From: Paulinella micropora
Taxonomy: Eukaryota > Cercozoa > Imbricatea > Euglyphida > Paulinellidae
DNA length: 22,500 bases
Assembly (NCBI GenBank): GCA_019918135.1
Contig: WBZZ01001250.1
Coordinates: forward strand, 55,001-77,500
Reading direction: 5' to 3'
In this document: in pieces, positions 1-10,346 of the stretch
How positions within the stretch are numbered: position 1 is the first letter of the stretch
Layout: each line of letters opens with the position of its first letter
Program-made: the position numbers and the translations under genes
Notes under the pieces: generated by a model
Seen by the model: only the letters and a program-made list of their open reading frames with translations
What the model was told of the DNA's origin: nothing
Databases searched by the model: none

Positions 1-1244
1 AATGCATGACTTGATCTGCAAACTTGAAGCTATGTTAATTTTGAATGATTTCTTCGTTGTCATGACGAGTGGTTACCAGACTACACTGCAAAACTTATAT
101 TAAAATTTGAATTCAAGTTTACGCTTCACTTTGTCTTCCGCTTTTGTATCTCTTTGATGCCACTTCCATTCCGAGGCTATCTCTTCTGCTTCCCACTCAG
201 GCTCTACGAGTGACAAGTATTTTATTAAAAGAGTGTTTACGTAAATTATTTGGTGCACTAAGCATAGTATATATAAATTTTACTGCCAGCGAAGACCTAA
301 GTAGGTCAGAGCTTGGAGAACGCAACATAGGCAGGCGAATTCAAGATAATGACCTGGAATGCTGGAAGGCGACTCATCCCCACATCGGCTGTGCAAAATC
401 ATGCTGGCTATGCTGACCTAACACCAGCTGAGGCATTTTCTATTTCTGACTCATATAGCAGCCTGAGAATTCATGCCAAGCTAGGCTCGCTGCGTGATGC
501 TCTTGACTGAGGCTGGCTGGTATAGACGTCACTGATACACATACAGCCTCGGAGGCTGATGTCAACGGCGATTCAAGCGGCGCGTTCCTTAACAACTTCC
601 AGCCTCACACCGTTGTCGTCACGGTCACACTGCTTGAAATTCTGGTTACTAGTGACGGTGCTTGCGCTGATACCGACTCTGGCCCGGGGGTCAACAGGCA
701 GTTGGAAAGAGTGTCCGCCAGGCGAGACACAGATCTGGAGCCGCAACAGTGATCATCCGGGTTCTGCTGGAAGCTGAGCCGGTTGACAATATACACAGAG
801 ACCATACTGGACGTCAGGCGACGAGTCTTTTAGCCCTGGACGATCGACCTAACTTCAAGTGACAATACTGAGCAGTCGAGTGTTACTTATCTTCGGCGAC
901 CCAGGTTTAGATCGATCAACGTATACCGTGCCCTACCACCTGGTCATGCAGTGCAGAACTTATGATTCAATCCTATCGGAGATTTACTGCCGCTACAGCG
1001 TCAAACTCACAAGTTCATGCTGCCTCAGTGCGGCGCGAAGCGGACGAATGTCTCGCTGCAGCTATCAGACTTCTGCACATCTCTTCTCGGCCCTTACTAC
1101 TTGAACATTTGTAGGCGGGCGGCATGAATGCAGATGAAGAATCTACTTGGTTTTTTACGTCACTCCTGGATGCAGGGATGACTGACCAGTGTACCGAGCC
1201 CTACATCCCACTGCGGAGAGCCATGACAGATCAATACAATACAC
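1..1244. other. Unassigned sequence ending in an ATT tail
   Basis: No gene or element is recognised here. Several short open stretches exist, for example 349-510 on the plus strand (53 codons from an ATG, closed by TGA), but none shows a family motif and all are short. The last bases before the microsatellite read GCCATGACAGA...ACACTATTATT. That resembles the SINE ending GCCATTGACAGAGAAGCACTATTATT seen six times elsewhere in the window, so at least the end of this stretch may be the 3' end of a related retroposon. It may be the decayed body of a LINE or SINE relative. Function unknown. Confidence 0.35.
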
Positions 1245-1394
<150 letters not shown>

Positions 1395-1700
1395 GGACAC
1401 CGTGATAGCACAGTGGTCAAGTTCTACCATCTGGGCCCTGTCGCCAGTTCGATTCCCGTCGGTGCCACCAGTATTTTCATTGAACATACCGGTCTATTTC
1501 TGGACCAGTATTTTCATTGAACATACCGGCCCGTCTGGAAGTGTTGCAACTGCCCTTGCGGGGGTGTCATTAGAGCTTATCGTCAATTCTTCGTACTCCC
1601 CTCACGGGTGAGACGATGGAGGCGCATGTGCAGAAATGCATCAGCCATTGACAGAGAAGCACTATTATTATTACTATTATTATTATTATTATTATTATTA
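1395..1700 (+). mobile_element. tRNA-derived SINE copy 1 with ATT tail
   Basis: The body spans 1395-1662 and the ATT tail 1663-1700. The head carries a Pol III A box (here TAGCACAGTGG, TAGCCCAGTGG in most copies) and a B box (GTTCGATTC). It ends CGGTGCCACCA, so the tRNA 3' CCA is encoded; GG(A)CACCG at the start can pair with CGGTGCC. A unit of about 35 bp (CCAGTATTTTCATTGAACAT...) is present twice behind the head. The distal part ends GGAGGCGCATGTGCAG...GACAGAGAAGCAC and runs into ATT. It closely matches copy 4, including the variant TCTATTTCTGGA in the first 35-bp unit. The body starts directly after an ATT tract. Parent tRNA not identified. Confidence 0.88.
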
Positions 1701-1702
1701 GT

Positions 1703-2447
<745 letters not shown>

Positions 2448-2715
2448 GGACACCGTGATAGCCCAGTGGTCAAGTTCTACCATCTGGGCCCTGTCGCCAG
2501 TTCGATTCCCGTCGGTGCCACCAGTATTTTCATTGAACATACCGGTCTATTTCTGGACCAGTATTTTCATTGAACATACCGGCCCGTCTGGAAGTGTTGG
2601 AACTGCCCTTGCGGGGGTGTCATTAGAGCTTATCGTCAATTCTTCATACTCCCCTCACGGGTGAGACGATGGAGGCGCATGTGCAGAAATGCATCAGCCA
2701 TTGACAGAGAAGCAC

Positions 2716-2753
<38 letters not shown>
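2448..2753 (+). mobile_element. SINE copy 4 with ATT tail
   Basis: The body is 2448-2715 and the tail 2716-2753. It is nearly identical to copy 1, sharing the TCTATTTCTGGA variant in the first 35-bp unit and a tail of almost the same length, so the two either share a recent source or arose by local duplication. It starts directly after ATT. Confidence 0.88.
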
Positions 2754-2925
2754 GGGAGTACATAGGCCATTGGTCCTTTCCATGGGCTGATTGGTATAAA
2801 GCTCCTAGAGTAATGTTCTATGCCGTCACTTCCTTTATTCCACCGATTGGTGTGGAGACTTTCCTTATGGAATGGAGGACTGGATGCACATGGCCTTTTG
2901 GCTCAGCAATTGGCAGGAGATACAC

Positions 2926-2988
<63 letters not shown>

Positions 2989-2989
2989 G

Positions 2990-3028
<39 letters not shown>
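2754..3028 (+). mobile_element. Unassigned retroposon-like body with ATT tail
   Basis: A 182-bp body (2754-2935) sits between two ATT tracts, like the SINEs, but lacks the tRNA head. Its end, GGAGG...GCACATGG...CTCAGCAATTGGCAGGAGATACACTATT, echoes the SINE and LINE ends (GGAGGCRCATGT...CACTATTATT). It is probably a 5'-truncated copy of a further family using the same 3' end. No protein is recognised. The tail is 2936-3028 with one GATT interruption. Confidence 0.5.
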
Positions 3029-3030
<2 letters not shown>

Positions 3031-3306
3031 ACACCGTGATAGCCCAGTGGTCAAGTTCTACCATCTGGGCCCTGTCGCCAGTTCGATTCCCGTCGGTGCC
3101 ACCAGTATTTTCATTGAACATACCGATCCGTCTGGACCAGTATTTTCATTGAACATACCGGCCCGTCTGGAAGTGCTGGAACTGCCCTTGCGGGGGTGTC
3201 ATTAGAGCTTATCGTCAATTCTTCGTACTCCCCTCACGGGTGAGACGATGGAGGCGCATGTGCAGAAATGCATCAGCCATTGACAGAGAAGCACTATTAT
3301 TATTAA

Positions 3307-3389
<83 letters not shown>
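3029..3389 (+). mobile_element. SINE copy 5 with ATT tail
   Basis: The body is about 3029-3294 and the tail 3295-3389. The 5' end reads ACACACCGTG instead of GGACACCGTG, so the first bases are eroded or were lost at insertion. A box, B box, encoded CCA, the doubled 35-bp unit and the standard end are present. The tail has one AATATT interruption near its start. Confidence 0.87.
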
Positions 3390-3390
<1 letters not shown>

Positions 3391-3756
3391 TAGCTGGGTA
3401 GTGCCCCATACGGGGGCACTTTTTTGGAAGAGTGGTTGGTTGAAATATGTAGGGTGAAAGGGGTAACAAAGAGCCTGTCGTTTGTTTGTTTACAGAGAAC
3501 AGGAGCAGACATAGTTTATTTGAGGGAAATAAGGTGGGCAATGTATTAGTCGTTAGTGTGCATAGTGTGTTGCAGGCAAGACTCGTAAAATGTATTGTGT
3601 AAGGTTGACTGTGTGAGCTTGAGGCAGTGATTATTGTGTGTTAACTTATTAATTAGTGTCAACGCATATTTTGCGAGTGTGGATGTGCTTGTGTTTGTCA
3701 GCGGTATTATAGGTTCAGATCATGATTTGATTGGTTGCATAAAAAGTTATATATTT
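3390..3756. other. Intergenic stretch without a recognised gene
   Basis: No coding potential is recognised. The only structured item is the hairpin plus T-run at 3400-3425, listed separately. The stretch links the first SINE train to the TATC field. Confidence 0.6.
3400..3425 (+). terminator. Perfect 8-bp hairpin followed by six T
   Basis: AGTGCCCC (3400-3407) pairs perfectly with GGGGCACT (3413-3420) across a 5-nt loop, and six T follow (3420-3425, the first belonging to the stem). A T-run of this length can terminate RNA polymerase III, and the array upstream carries Pol III-type promoters. A role as transcription end for read-through from SINE copy 5 is inference only. Confidence 0.35.
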
Positions 3757-3757
3757 A

Positions 3758-3837
<80 letters not shown>

Positions 3838-3860
3838 AATCTGCGTATGTATATATTTAT

Positions 3861-3915
3861 CTTTCTATGTATCTTCCTACCACCGATGGTGGAGGGCAGA
3901 CCGCTGCGTATGTAT
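3861..3915 (+). repeat. Embedded unit in the TATC field, copy 1
   Basis: ATCTTTCTATGTATCTTCC followed by TACCACCGATGGTGG, AGGGCAGACC and GTATGTATG. The centre CCACCGATGGTGG is an imperfect palindrome with 5-bp arms. It matches a second unit at about 4441-4500 and is flanked on both sides by TATC repeats. Confidence 0.6.
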
Positions 3916-3916
3916 G

Positions 3917-3990
<74 letters not shown>

Positions 3991-4036
3991 AATTTATTTA
4001 TCTATCTATCTATCTACCTTTCTATCTATCTACCTT

Positions 4037-4127
<91 letters not shown>

Positions 4128-4128
4128 G

Positions 4129-4169
<41 letters not shown>

Positions 4170-4278
4170 TTATCTATTTATCTATTCGTCAATCTATCTA
4201 CCTATTTATCTGTCTATCTATCTATTTATCTGTCTATTTGTCTATCATTTATCTTTTTTTCCATTTATGTATCTATCA

Positions 4279-4317
<39 letters not shown>

Positions 4318-4334
4318 CATCTATCCATCTATCC

Positions 4335-4406
<72 letters not shown>

Positions 4407-4440
4407 GTCTATCTGTCTATCTATTTATCTGTCTATCTAT

Positions 4441-4500
4441 CTTTCCATGTATCTTCCTACCACCGGTGCGGGAGGGCCAGCCCCATGCGGAAGTGTGTAT
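4441..4500 (+). repeat. Embedded unit in the TATC field, copy 2
   Basis: ATCTTTCCATGTATCTTCC followed by TACCACCGGTGCGGG, AGGGCCAGCC and a GTGTGTATATATC exit. The first 27 bases match copy 1 apart from single substitutions. It could be a small element dispersed with the TATC repeat or an internal duplication of the microsatellite field. Confidence 0.6.
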
Positions 4501-4522
4501 ATATCTATCTATGTATCTGTTA

Positions 4523-4605
<83 letters not shown>

Positions 4606-4610
4606 TAGAT

Positions 4611-4677
<67 letters not shown>

Positions 4678-4754
4678 CTATCTATCTATCTACCTATCTA
4701 TCTTTCTATCTGTCTATCTATATATCTTTCTAGCTATCATCTCTTTCTATCTCT

Positions 4755-4790
4755 CTAGCTATCATCAAGTGCTTTGTTATTGTACAAAGT
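4755..4790 (-). other. Candidate Helitron 3' end: hairpin and CTAG
   Basis: Read on the minus strand, CTTTGT-6 nt-ACAAAG forms a 6-bp hairpin, followed after 13-14 nt by CTAG at 4758-4755. Canonical Helitrons end in a short hairpin about 10-12 nt before CTRR. The base after CTAG is A rather than the usual T, and the string CTAGCTATCATC recurs 25 bp away (4730 and 4755), so the boundary is uncertain. Confidence 0.35.
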
Positions 4791-4933
4791 TTATTTTCCA
4801 GGTTACACAGCATTCTAGAATTTGTTTTAATATTTTGTAAGTTACTATACAGCTTTCAACACTTAAATTTTTATATAGTACCAGGAAAGTTATAACCTTG
4901 GTATGGTCTTGATGCCTATCATGGGTGCAAATT

Positions 4934-6893
4934 TTATGCTCTTTGGTCTGTCATCCAGCGTTCTAGTAACTTACGTTGGTTCGAGTTTGTATTGTTTGTG
5001 CTAGTAAGAACATCAGGGTAGACAACGTTGATAGTTGTAGTGTCAGGACTGTAAATACGAACATTTTTTGCTTCGGTACCGGTAGCACGTGAAAGTGCAA
5101 CGTACAGTTGTCCATGGCTAAATACATGCTCGGGCAAATATATACCTGCATGTTTCAAAGACTGACCTTGCGACTTGTTTATAGTCATAGCATAGCAAGG
5201 GCGAAATGGGAACTGTGTTCTTGTGAAGTGGAAAGGTAGTTCATCATCAGTTGGTGCAAGTCTTATTCTTGGCAGCAGTATAGTTGTGCCAGCTTGTTTA
5301 CCAAACTGTACCAAAGCTTGCACAATCTTACTACCAATACGAGTGATTATGTAACGACTACCGTTGCAGTGTCCCCTTTAACTTATCCAGGTTTCTAAGT
5401 AACATAATAGGCATTCCTGGAAAAATAACCATTTTGTGTGGCGGCATGCCATTCGGAGAAAGTGTATGTAAAAATTCAATTGGGTACTTAAAAAGTTGCT
5501 CTTGGTCTGTTAATGATCTACAGATAAATGTGTATATACCTTGTAGTGCTTCTATGTGTTCTTCAAGAGTATGCATGATTATGTCATTAAGGTAATCGAC
5601 GTCCTTGTTAAGTGGTGTGAGTATAGCACGTTGCAGCAGCCATAGCGGATTGTCCAAGTACTTTTGCATCGGTTCGTTTTGCTATCTGGAAATGTGTGTG
5701 GCTATGTCAGGGTAAACTTCTGATATAAGATCGTAGATGTCGTTAGTCTCTTGTGCAACAGATAATATTGCTGGTGGGATATCTATTTTTACACCACCTG
5801 AAATTTCCTGTACAGGTGACCCTGTTAAAGTGCCATTTCCTATCTCCAGGCTCCATTTCCTGTACCATTCATTGTCCTGTGAGAGCATACGCATGTTTTT
5901 CGGTAAGGTGAATTTTGTGACATGCAAGCACAACAGCAGCTCTGTTCCCTTTACGTATGACAGGAAGGCACTGCCTGAAGTCACCACCTAACACAACCGT
6001 TGACTGCCAAAGAGTTTAGTTGTATTCCTGACATCTTGCAATGTTCTGTCTAGTGCTTCTATGTTATGTTTATGTAGCATCGTTATCTTGTCAATGATAA
6101 TTAAGTGTGTTCGTGCATCACGTAATATGTTTGCAAGTGTTGAATTCTTTTTCATGTTACAGTAGCTGTTTGCAGAGATCTTTGTAGGAACTTCAAATGC
6201 AGCATGAAATGTTTGTCCACCTGGTAGCAGTGAAGCTGCAATCCCCGTACTTGCAGTGACAAAAGGTATGTTACCTTCTTTGCGTTCATAACAACACAAA
6301 TGTTCCAATAGGTAAGTTTTACCACTTCCACCGATGCAGTCAATGAAAAATATTTTGCTGTCATGATTGAGTGCATGAATGATTGTGTCACATATGTAAC
6401 GTTGTTCTTTATTGAGAGTAGGAACAATTTTTGCATATTTTTGTTTTTGTTCCTGAATGTTCCATTGCAAGTGTAAGGTGTCCCATAGCTGTGTGTATTT
6501 ACTGTCACCTCCAGTTAACCTTTCAAGCTGGGCAGTTGTAACAGTTGGTAAGTTGTAATCTGAAAGTGTGGTATTTTGGAGCAAAGTTGCAATGTCGTGC
6601 AACGCCAAAGTGTAAGAATCGTTTTCGTCATGCATTCTTCTGAAGTCTTCAGCCAAGTGTGGTTTGTATGTTTCCCATATGTCTCGAGGGTTACTGGGTG
6701 CAAGTAAAATTATCACAAATAATTGTCTCATTTGCTTTGGCATTTGGTATGTAGTAGCTTCTTGCATGGTTTCGCCCCAAATATTGTCACTTTCAACGTA
6801 GCTATACCATTTCTGTATTGCAGCATCTTGGAAAGTTGCAGTTACCGTACCATTAGGAAAGCGCTTAATGTCTTCAAAGCTAGTATGTCAGAG
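4934..6893 (-). pseudogene. Pif1-like helicase half of the Helitron protein, broken
   Basis: SF1 DNA helicase domain that unwinds the strand during rolling-circle transposition. On the minus strand from about 6890 it reads SFEDIKRFP, then Walker A GGSGKTYL (about 6311-6335), motif II IIIDKITM (about 6079-6102), GGDFRQCLPV (about 5965-5990, in another frame), KNMRML, RAILTPLN, GMPPHKM and MLLRNLDKLKG. After a frame change near 5380 come GHCNGSRYI, TINKSQGQS (motif V) and YVALSRA (motif VI); it ends near 4934. Motif II has Lys where the family has Glu. A pair of compensating frame changes brackets the GGDFRQ block, where the LW segment also seems lost, and a TAG lies at about 5682-5684. The order of motifs leaves little doubt about the family; no working enzyme can come from it. 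Confidence 0.88.
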
Positions 6894-8133
6894 TTCTTGT
6901 TGTTGGCTAAGAATTACACGTAAGAAAAAGCGCTCTCTGTCTTTAGGGGATACATGGTGTAGCCTTCCTATAGTAAAAATACGCTGTCTCTTTTTCCATG
7001 ATTTCTGACACCACGTCCACTGTTGTGGGAAATCTTGGTATCACACAAGTCTGTTTGTGATTTGCTCGTCATATGTATGTTTTTCGATATCCACTGCTGT
7101 TAGTTTCTGTTCTATCTTGGTGGTTTTTTGGGAAGTCTTTATTACACGTTCCTGGTCGTGTGTTTTGTCTACCCTTTTTTCCTGGTTGCATACACGGTTT
7201 TCCTACACATGTTCTTTGGTTATCTCTATTTTTTGCTCCGTGCATTTGGTGCTTCTGTAAAAGTGAGTACAACGTTGGGTGTGAAACAGGATCAGGCAGC
7301 TCTGCTTGGATTGCAAGATCATACTGATCTGTATTTTTTAGTTTGTCATTCTCTGCAATATAATAAGTATGTGTGCATGTGGTAGCCCTCTCTTCTGAAA
7401 TTCAACAACACGAACTTCAACTACAGTACGACCAAAAACACGTTTCTTGTAAATGTCGTCTTCCATAGCTTGAAGTTTTAACTTGAAAACTCGTGCTACA
7501 ATATCATGCCTTGTGGCCGCATTTTCTTTGCTTGTTCCTGTTAACAGTGACATAACTTCTATTTCCTTCCATAATACGTTACACGTAACTGTTATGAATA
7601 AGTCAGGCTTCCCGTAATATCGTACCAACGCCATAACATCGTGGTACTGTCCGTGGTGATACCTCCCACTTCCTACAAATGTTGCAGGAAGGATGATTTT
7701 TGCCAAGGTTTGCAACGTCATCATTGTCAACAGCTTCTAGAAACCCACGGATAGAGTCTGCTCGCAGTTGATTTTGGTTATTTTCAACGAACCGTAAACG
7801 CTGCTGTTGCACTTTGACACAAGCGTCAACTGTGTACTGTTGGAACAGACGTCCAGACTTATGTAATAAAGAATTTGCACCACGAGCAAACATTTTACCA
7901 CTATAATATTGTGTGGGTGTTATGCGCGTAGTCTTTTTTGGGTTGTGCTGATGGTTAGCAAGTAAGTTGTAGTTCCAACCTTGTTCTCCTTCAGGAAAAA
8001 GTAAAGAGAAAGCAAGCGGGTCATAGTGTTTGTTGCTTTCGTGAATATTACGTAAAGCTCTAGTGTGCGTACTGATTGTAATATTCCTGTGATTTTCCAT
8101 TTCACCTTCTATAATCATAGCAACTTCAGATGC
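6893..8133 (-). pseudogene. Helitron Rep region with HUH motif, tyrosine segment deleted
   Basis: HUH endonuclease (Rep) part that nicks and joins DNA ends in Helitrons. From 8133 on the minus strand: ASEVAMIIEGE, YDPLAFSLLFPEGEQGW, GRLFQQYTVDACVKV, NQNQLRADSI; then a frame change near 7700 to ATFVGSGRYHHGQYHDV, GKPDLFITVTCN and GLPHAHILI (about 7370-7395), the HUH motif. Another frame change leads to AELPDP, LYSLLQKHQMHG, CMQPGKKG, NKDFPKN and GYRKTYI (to 7069). The next family-like block, YQDFPQQWTW...IGRLHHVSP, starts at about 7041, only tens of bases later. In intact relatives the segment with the catalytic tyrosines (PYN...HINVE...KYL) lies between these blocks, so it is missing here. 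In-frame TGA codons precede YQDFP and HTSFED. Confidence 0.82.
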
Positions 8134-8225
8134 CTATATGGACACATCCAAGCAATGTATGTTTTGTAAAATTATGAAGTAACGTATAATGTTGCTACGT
8201 ATATTTTACATTGAGGTTAGGTGTA

Positions 8226-8250
8226 GAATGAGTCTATTTATCTATGTATG

Positions 8251-8320
<70 letters not shown>

Positions 8321-8337
8321 CCTATCTACCTATCTAT
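8226..8337. repeat. (TATC)n tract inside the insertion
   Basis: Clean TATC repeats with TACC variants at the right edge, near the left end of the foreign segment in the Helitron. It continues directly into the first copy of the 90-bp direct repeat. Confidence 0.9.
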
Positions 8338-8430
8338 CTCAAAACACTTGGACTAACGGCTTGAACGGCTTCCTTTTCTTTCTCTTCTTCCTTGTCCTCC
8401 TCAAGAAGTCTCCATTTTGCCTTTTTCTTC
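8338..8430 (+). repeat. Direct repeat, copy A
   Basis: Begins CTCAAAACACTTGGACTAACGG and continues as a pyrimidine-rich stretch (TTCCTTTTCTTTCTCTTC). It recurs at 8840-8930. Copy A has a small internal doubling (AACGGCTT twice). The 410 bp between the copies show no recognised gene. Confidence 0.8.
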
Positions 8431-8818
8431 AAACCCCTTGGAGAAGATTTTGCTCATGTCCACCCTTACGAAGATCCTTCGAGCCTCCTCGAAAAGAAGA
8501 GTCCAAAAGTGCACGTCCATCCGGACTATAAGTCACAACCCGGCATTGTCAACCCGGATTCCACCCACAGTGTTGACGCCGAGACATACTCTCATTTCGT
8601 CCATGAAGTGCCCCGAAAGAACCAATCGAAAGAAGAAAGCACCTGATTTTGCCATCAACACCAAGCGTATGGAAAGACATTGAAGAAGAACTCCAATCCG
8701 CCCTCCCTCTCATCCTCCCCTTATCTCTCATCCTGCATTCCGTCATAGCCGTCCAGTGTTGCATAGCCCGGGCTAGGTCCCTTCGGGGGTTTAGGCCTTT
8801 ACACAATGTCATCATTGT

Positions 8819-8832
8819 AGCTTGCGCAAGCT
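8819..8832. other. 14-bp perfect palindrome
   Basis: AGCTTGCGCAAGCT reads the same on both strands. It lies just before direct-repeat copy B. It could be a protein site or a hairpin tip; no function is indicated. Confidence 0.5.
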
Positions 8833-8839
8833 TACGGTG

Positions 8840-8930
8840 CTCAAAACACTTGGACTAACGGCTTCCTTTTCTTTCTCTTCTTCCTTATCCTCCCCACTCT
8901 CCATTCCTAGATTGCCTTTTTCTTCAACGT
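8840..8930 (+). repeat. Direct repeat, copy B
   Basis: Second copy of the CTCAAAACACTTGGACTAACGG sequence, with the same pyrimidine-rich continuation and TTGCCTTTTTCTTCAA end as copy A, 502 bp downstream. Confidence 0.8.
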
Positions 8931-9060
8931 CCTTCCTCCTCTTCTTTTTCCAGAACACAGTCTACCCGTGATTCCCATCCCGGACACATGCACAGTACAC
9001 AAATTATTGTTTGATGTGAAACTGCGTTCCTTTGCAAGGACTACATTCCTTTGCGACATC

Positions 9061-9062
9061 TC

Positions 9063-9134
<72 letters not shown>

Positions 9135-9250
9135 GTGTTTCTATTTTTATAATTTATCTGCCTTTCAATCTTTCCATTTTTCTATCTACCTTTTTTTTAC
9201 CTATGTTTTCCTATTTACTATTTACCTATTTATCTATTTATCTATCTATT
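9061..9250. repeat. (TATC)n tract, decaying to the right
   Basis: Clean TATC units to about 9126, then degenerate TTTC, TACC and TTTA units to about 9250. It lies near the right end of the foreign segment in the Helitron, mirroring the tract at 8226-8337 in the same orientation. Confidence 0.9.
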
Positions 9251-9340
9251 TCAGCCTATGTGTTTTTGTATCTCTCGTACATATTATGTACATGTCAATC
9301 TATATTATCTTCATTTACATGTCATGCATATTTATATTAC

Positions 9341-10060
9341 CGGAGGTGGTGCCCAGCGTTTTTGATGGACTGCAGCTTCAGATGGCACGTAGTCTGCTTG
9401 AAGCACAACTTGTAAATTTGGTATGTAAACTCCTGTGTTCTTATATCCTTTTAGTTGTTCTGTAACAGTACGAAACTGCTTTGCTAGTGGGTTATTTCGC
9501 ATTACCTGCGATAATATTTGCATCACTTCCACATGGTGTTTTGTGCCAGCAATAGTACTGTGATATTTAGTATTTTCTAGTCACTGTTTATTTTCAGACT
9601 CAACGTTATACATATTGTCATGAACGTAAATTAAAACTTGCACAAAAAAATTTTGTTCGCCCTTTTCTGGTGTTAGGTGCCAATGTCGTTGTGTATATGC
9701 GCCTTGCGCTGTATATGTAGATGGTCCAGCAGTGAAAGTAGGAGTTTGGGTATGTGTAGATGTAAATGCAAAACTGTTATCATAAAATCTTATATTTTTG
9801 AAATAATGTTGTGACAACGGTGTCGCCCCTGAAAGCAGCGGTACAAAGTTTTGAGGCATTTCTCCGTAGTGGTTTTATCATGCATAATACAAAAAATGTT
9901 TTTAAGTCTGCCGTTGTCACAGCACAGTCTAGTGCATTTCTCTTCTGCAAACAAGAATGCAAAGCAGTGTTGACATGTATGTATACCATGCATGTCCAGT
10001 TCATGTTGTTGTATGTTATATTGTGCTTCATTTGCTAGAAGTGCCATGAGTGCTGCTTTG
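9341..10060 (-). pseudogene. Helitron N-terminal region, broken
   Basis: From about 10060 on the minus strand: NEAQYNIQQHEL, CQHCFAFLFAEEKCTRLCCDNGRL (a Cys-rich zinc-finger-like block typical of the start of Helitron proteins), then after a frame change MPQNFVPLLSG, FKNIRFYDNSFAF, TYTAQGAY and QVLIYVHDN. A TGA (9581-9583) follows, then in the same frame NNPLAKQFRTVTEQL and the last block HQKRWAPPPV. The order matches the N-terminal part of Helitron Rep/helicases. Translation breaks at least twice before the foreign segment cuts the gene at 9341. Confidence 0.8.
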
Positions 10061-10071
10061 TATAAACTATG

Positions 10072-10260
10072 TTTAGTAGTAGTGGTGGTGGTGGTAGTAG
10101 TAGTAGTAGTAAGTAGTAGTAGTAGTAGTGGTAGTAGTAGTGGTAGTAGTAGTGGTAGTACTGCTGGAGGTATCGGTGGAAGTGGTAGTAATGGTCGCTG
10201 TGGTAGTAGTAGTAGTACAAGTAGTAGTAGTAGTAGTAGTACAAGTAGTAGTAGTAGTAC

Positions 10261-10305
<45 letters not shown>

Positions 10306-10332
10306 GAGGAGGAGGAGGAGGAGGAGGAGGAG
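10072..10332. repeat. (GTA)n / (AGG)n trinucleotide field
   Basis: GTA (TAC) repeats with GTG, GTAC and GGA variants, ending in an AGG run at about 10302-10332. It separates the Helitron N-terminal remnant from the C48 protease remnant. Poly-Ser, poly-Val and poly-Thr frames here are repeat translations. Confidence 0.93.
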
Positions 10333-10346
10333 CAGAAGCAGTAGAG

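Larger units (their letters stand above)
3757..4735. repeat. (TATC)n tetranucleotide field, about 1 kb
   Basis: Long runs of TATC (GATA on the other strand) with variant units TACC, TTTC, TGTC and TCTA. Runs are interrupted by two copies of a non-repeat unit (near 3861-3915 and 4441-4500) and by an AAATTTATT spacer near 3990. The long YLSI-type reading frames are microsatellite translations and are not genes. Confidence 0.95.
8134..9340. mobile_element. Foreign 1.2-kb segment inside the Helitron gene
   Basis: The Helitron protein stops matching after HQKRWAPPPV (near 9341) and resumes at ASEVAMIIEGE (near 8133), although these parts are adjacent in relatives (RRYNAPT..EVA type). The segment between holds TATC repeats near both ends, two direct copies of a roughly 90-bp sequence, and a 14-bp palindrome. 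The bases ATATA occur at both junctions and could be a short target duplication. No transposase, tRNA head or clear terminal inverted repeat is seen, so the class of insertion is unknown. Confidence 0.55.
4755..10060 (-). mobile_element. Decayed Helitron (Rep/helicase), minus strand
   Basis: The Rep/helicase polyprotein of a rolling-circle Helitron can be followed from about 10060 down to 4934 in several frames. In order: an N-terminal zinc-finger-like region, the FKNIRFYDNSFAF block, a break by a foreign segment (8134-9340), the Helitron-like N domain, the HUH motif, a Pif1-type helicase and its C-terminal motifs. Frame changes, at least four in-frame stops (three TGA, one TAG) and a deletion around the catalytic tyrosines show it is dead. 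A candidate 3' end lies at 4755. The 5' end was not found and could be further right, beyond the C48 protease remnant. Confidence 0.85.

Noticed and set aside
1395..1475. Functional tRNA genes
   Set aside because: A and B boxes and acceptor complementarity are present, but the T arm is mispaired, extra bases lie before the A box, and the sequence continues as a repeated SINE body.
3400..3425. Bacterial rho-independent terminator
   Set aside because: The shape fits, but the window is eukaryotic; kept only as a possible Pol III stop.
3634..4840. Long open frames reading YLSIYLSI
   Set aside because: Pure translation of TATC repeats in all three frames; no coding signal.
8392..8858. Plus-strand frames in the foreign segment as a host gene
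   Set aside because: Several overlapping short frames, no family motif, and flanking direct repeats; not supportable as a gene.
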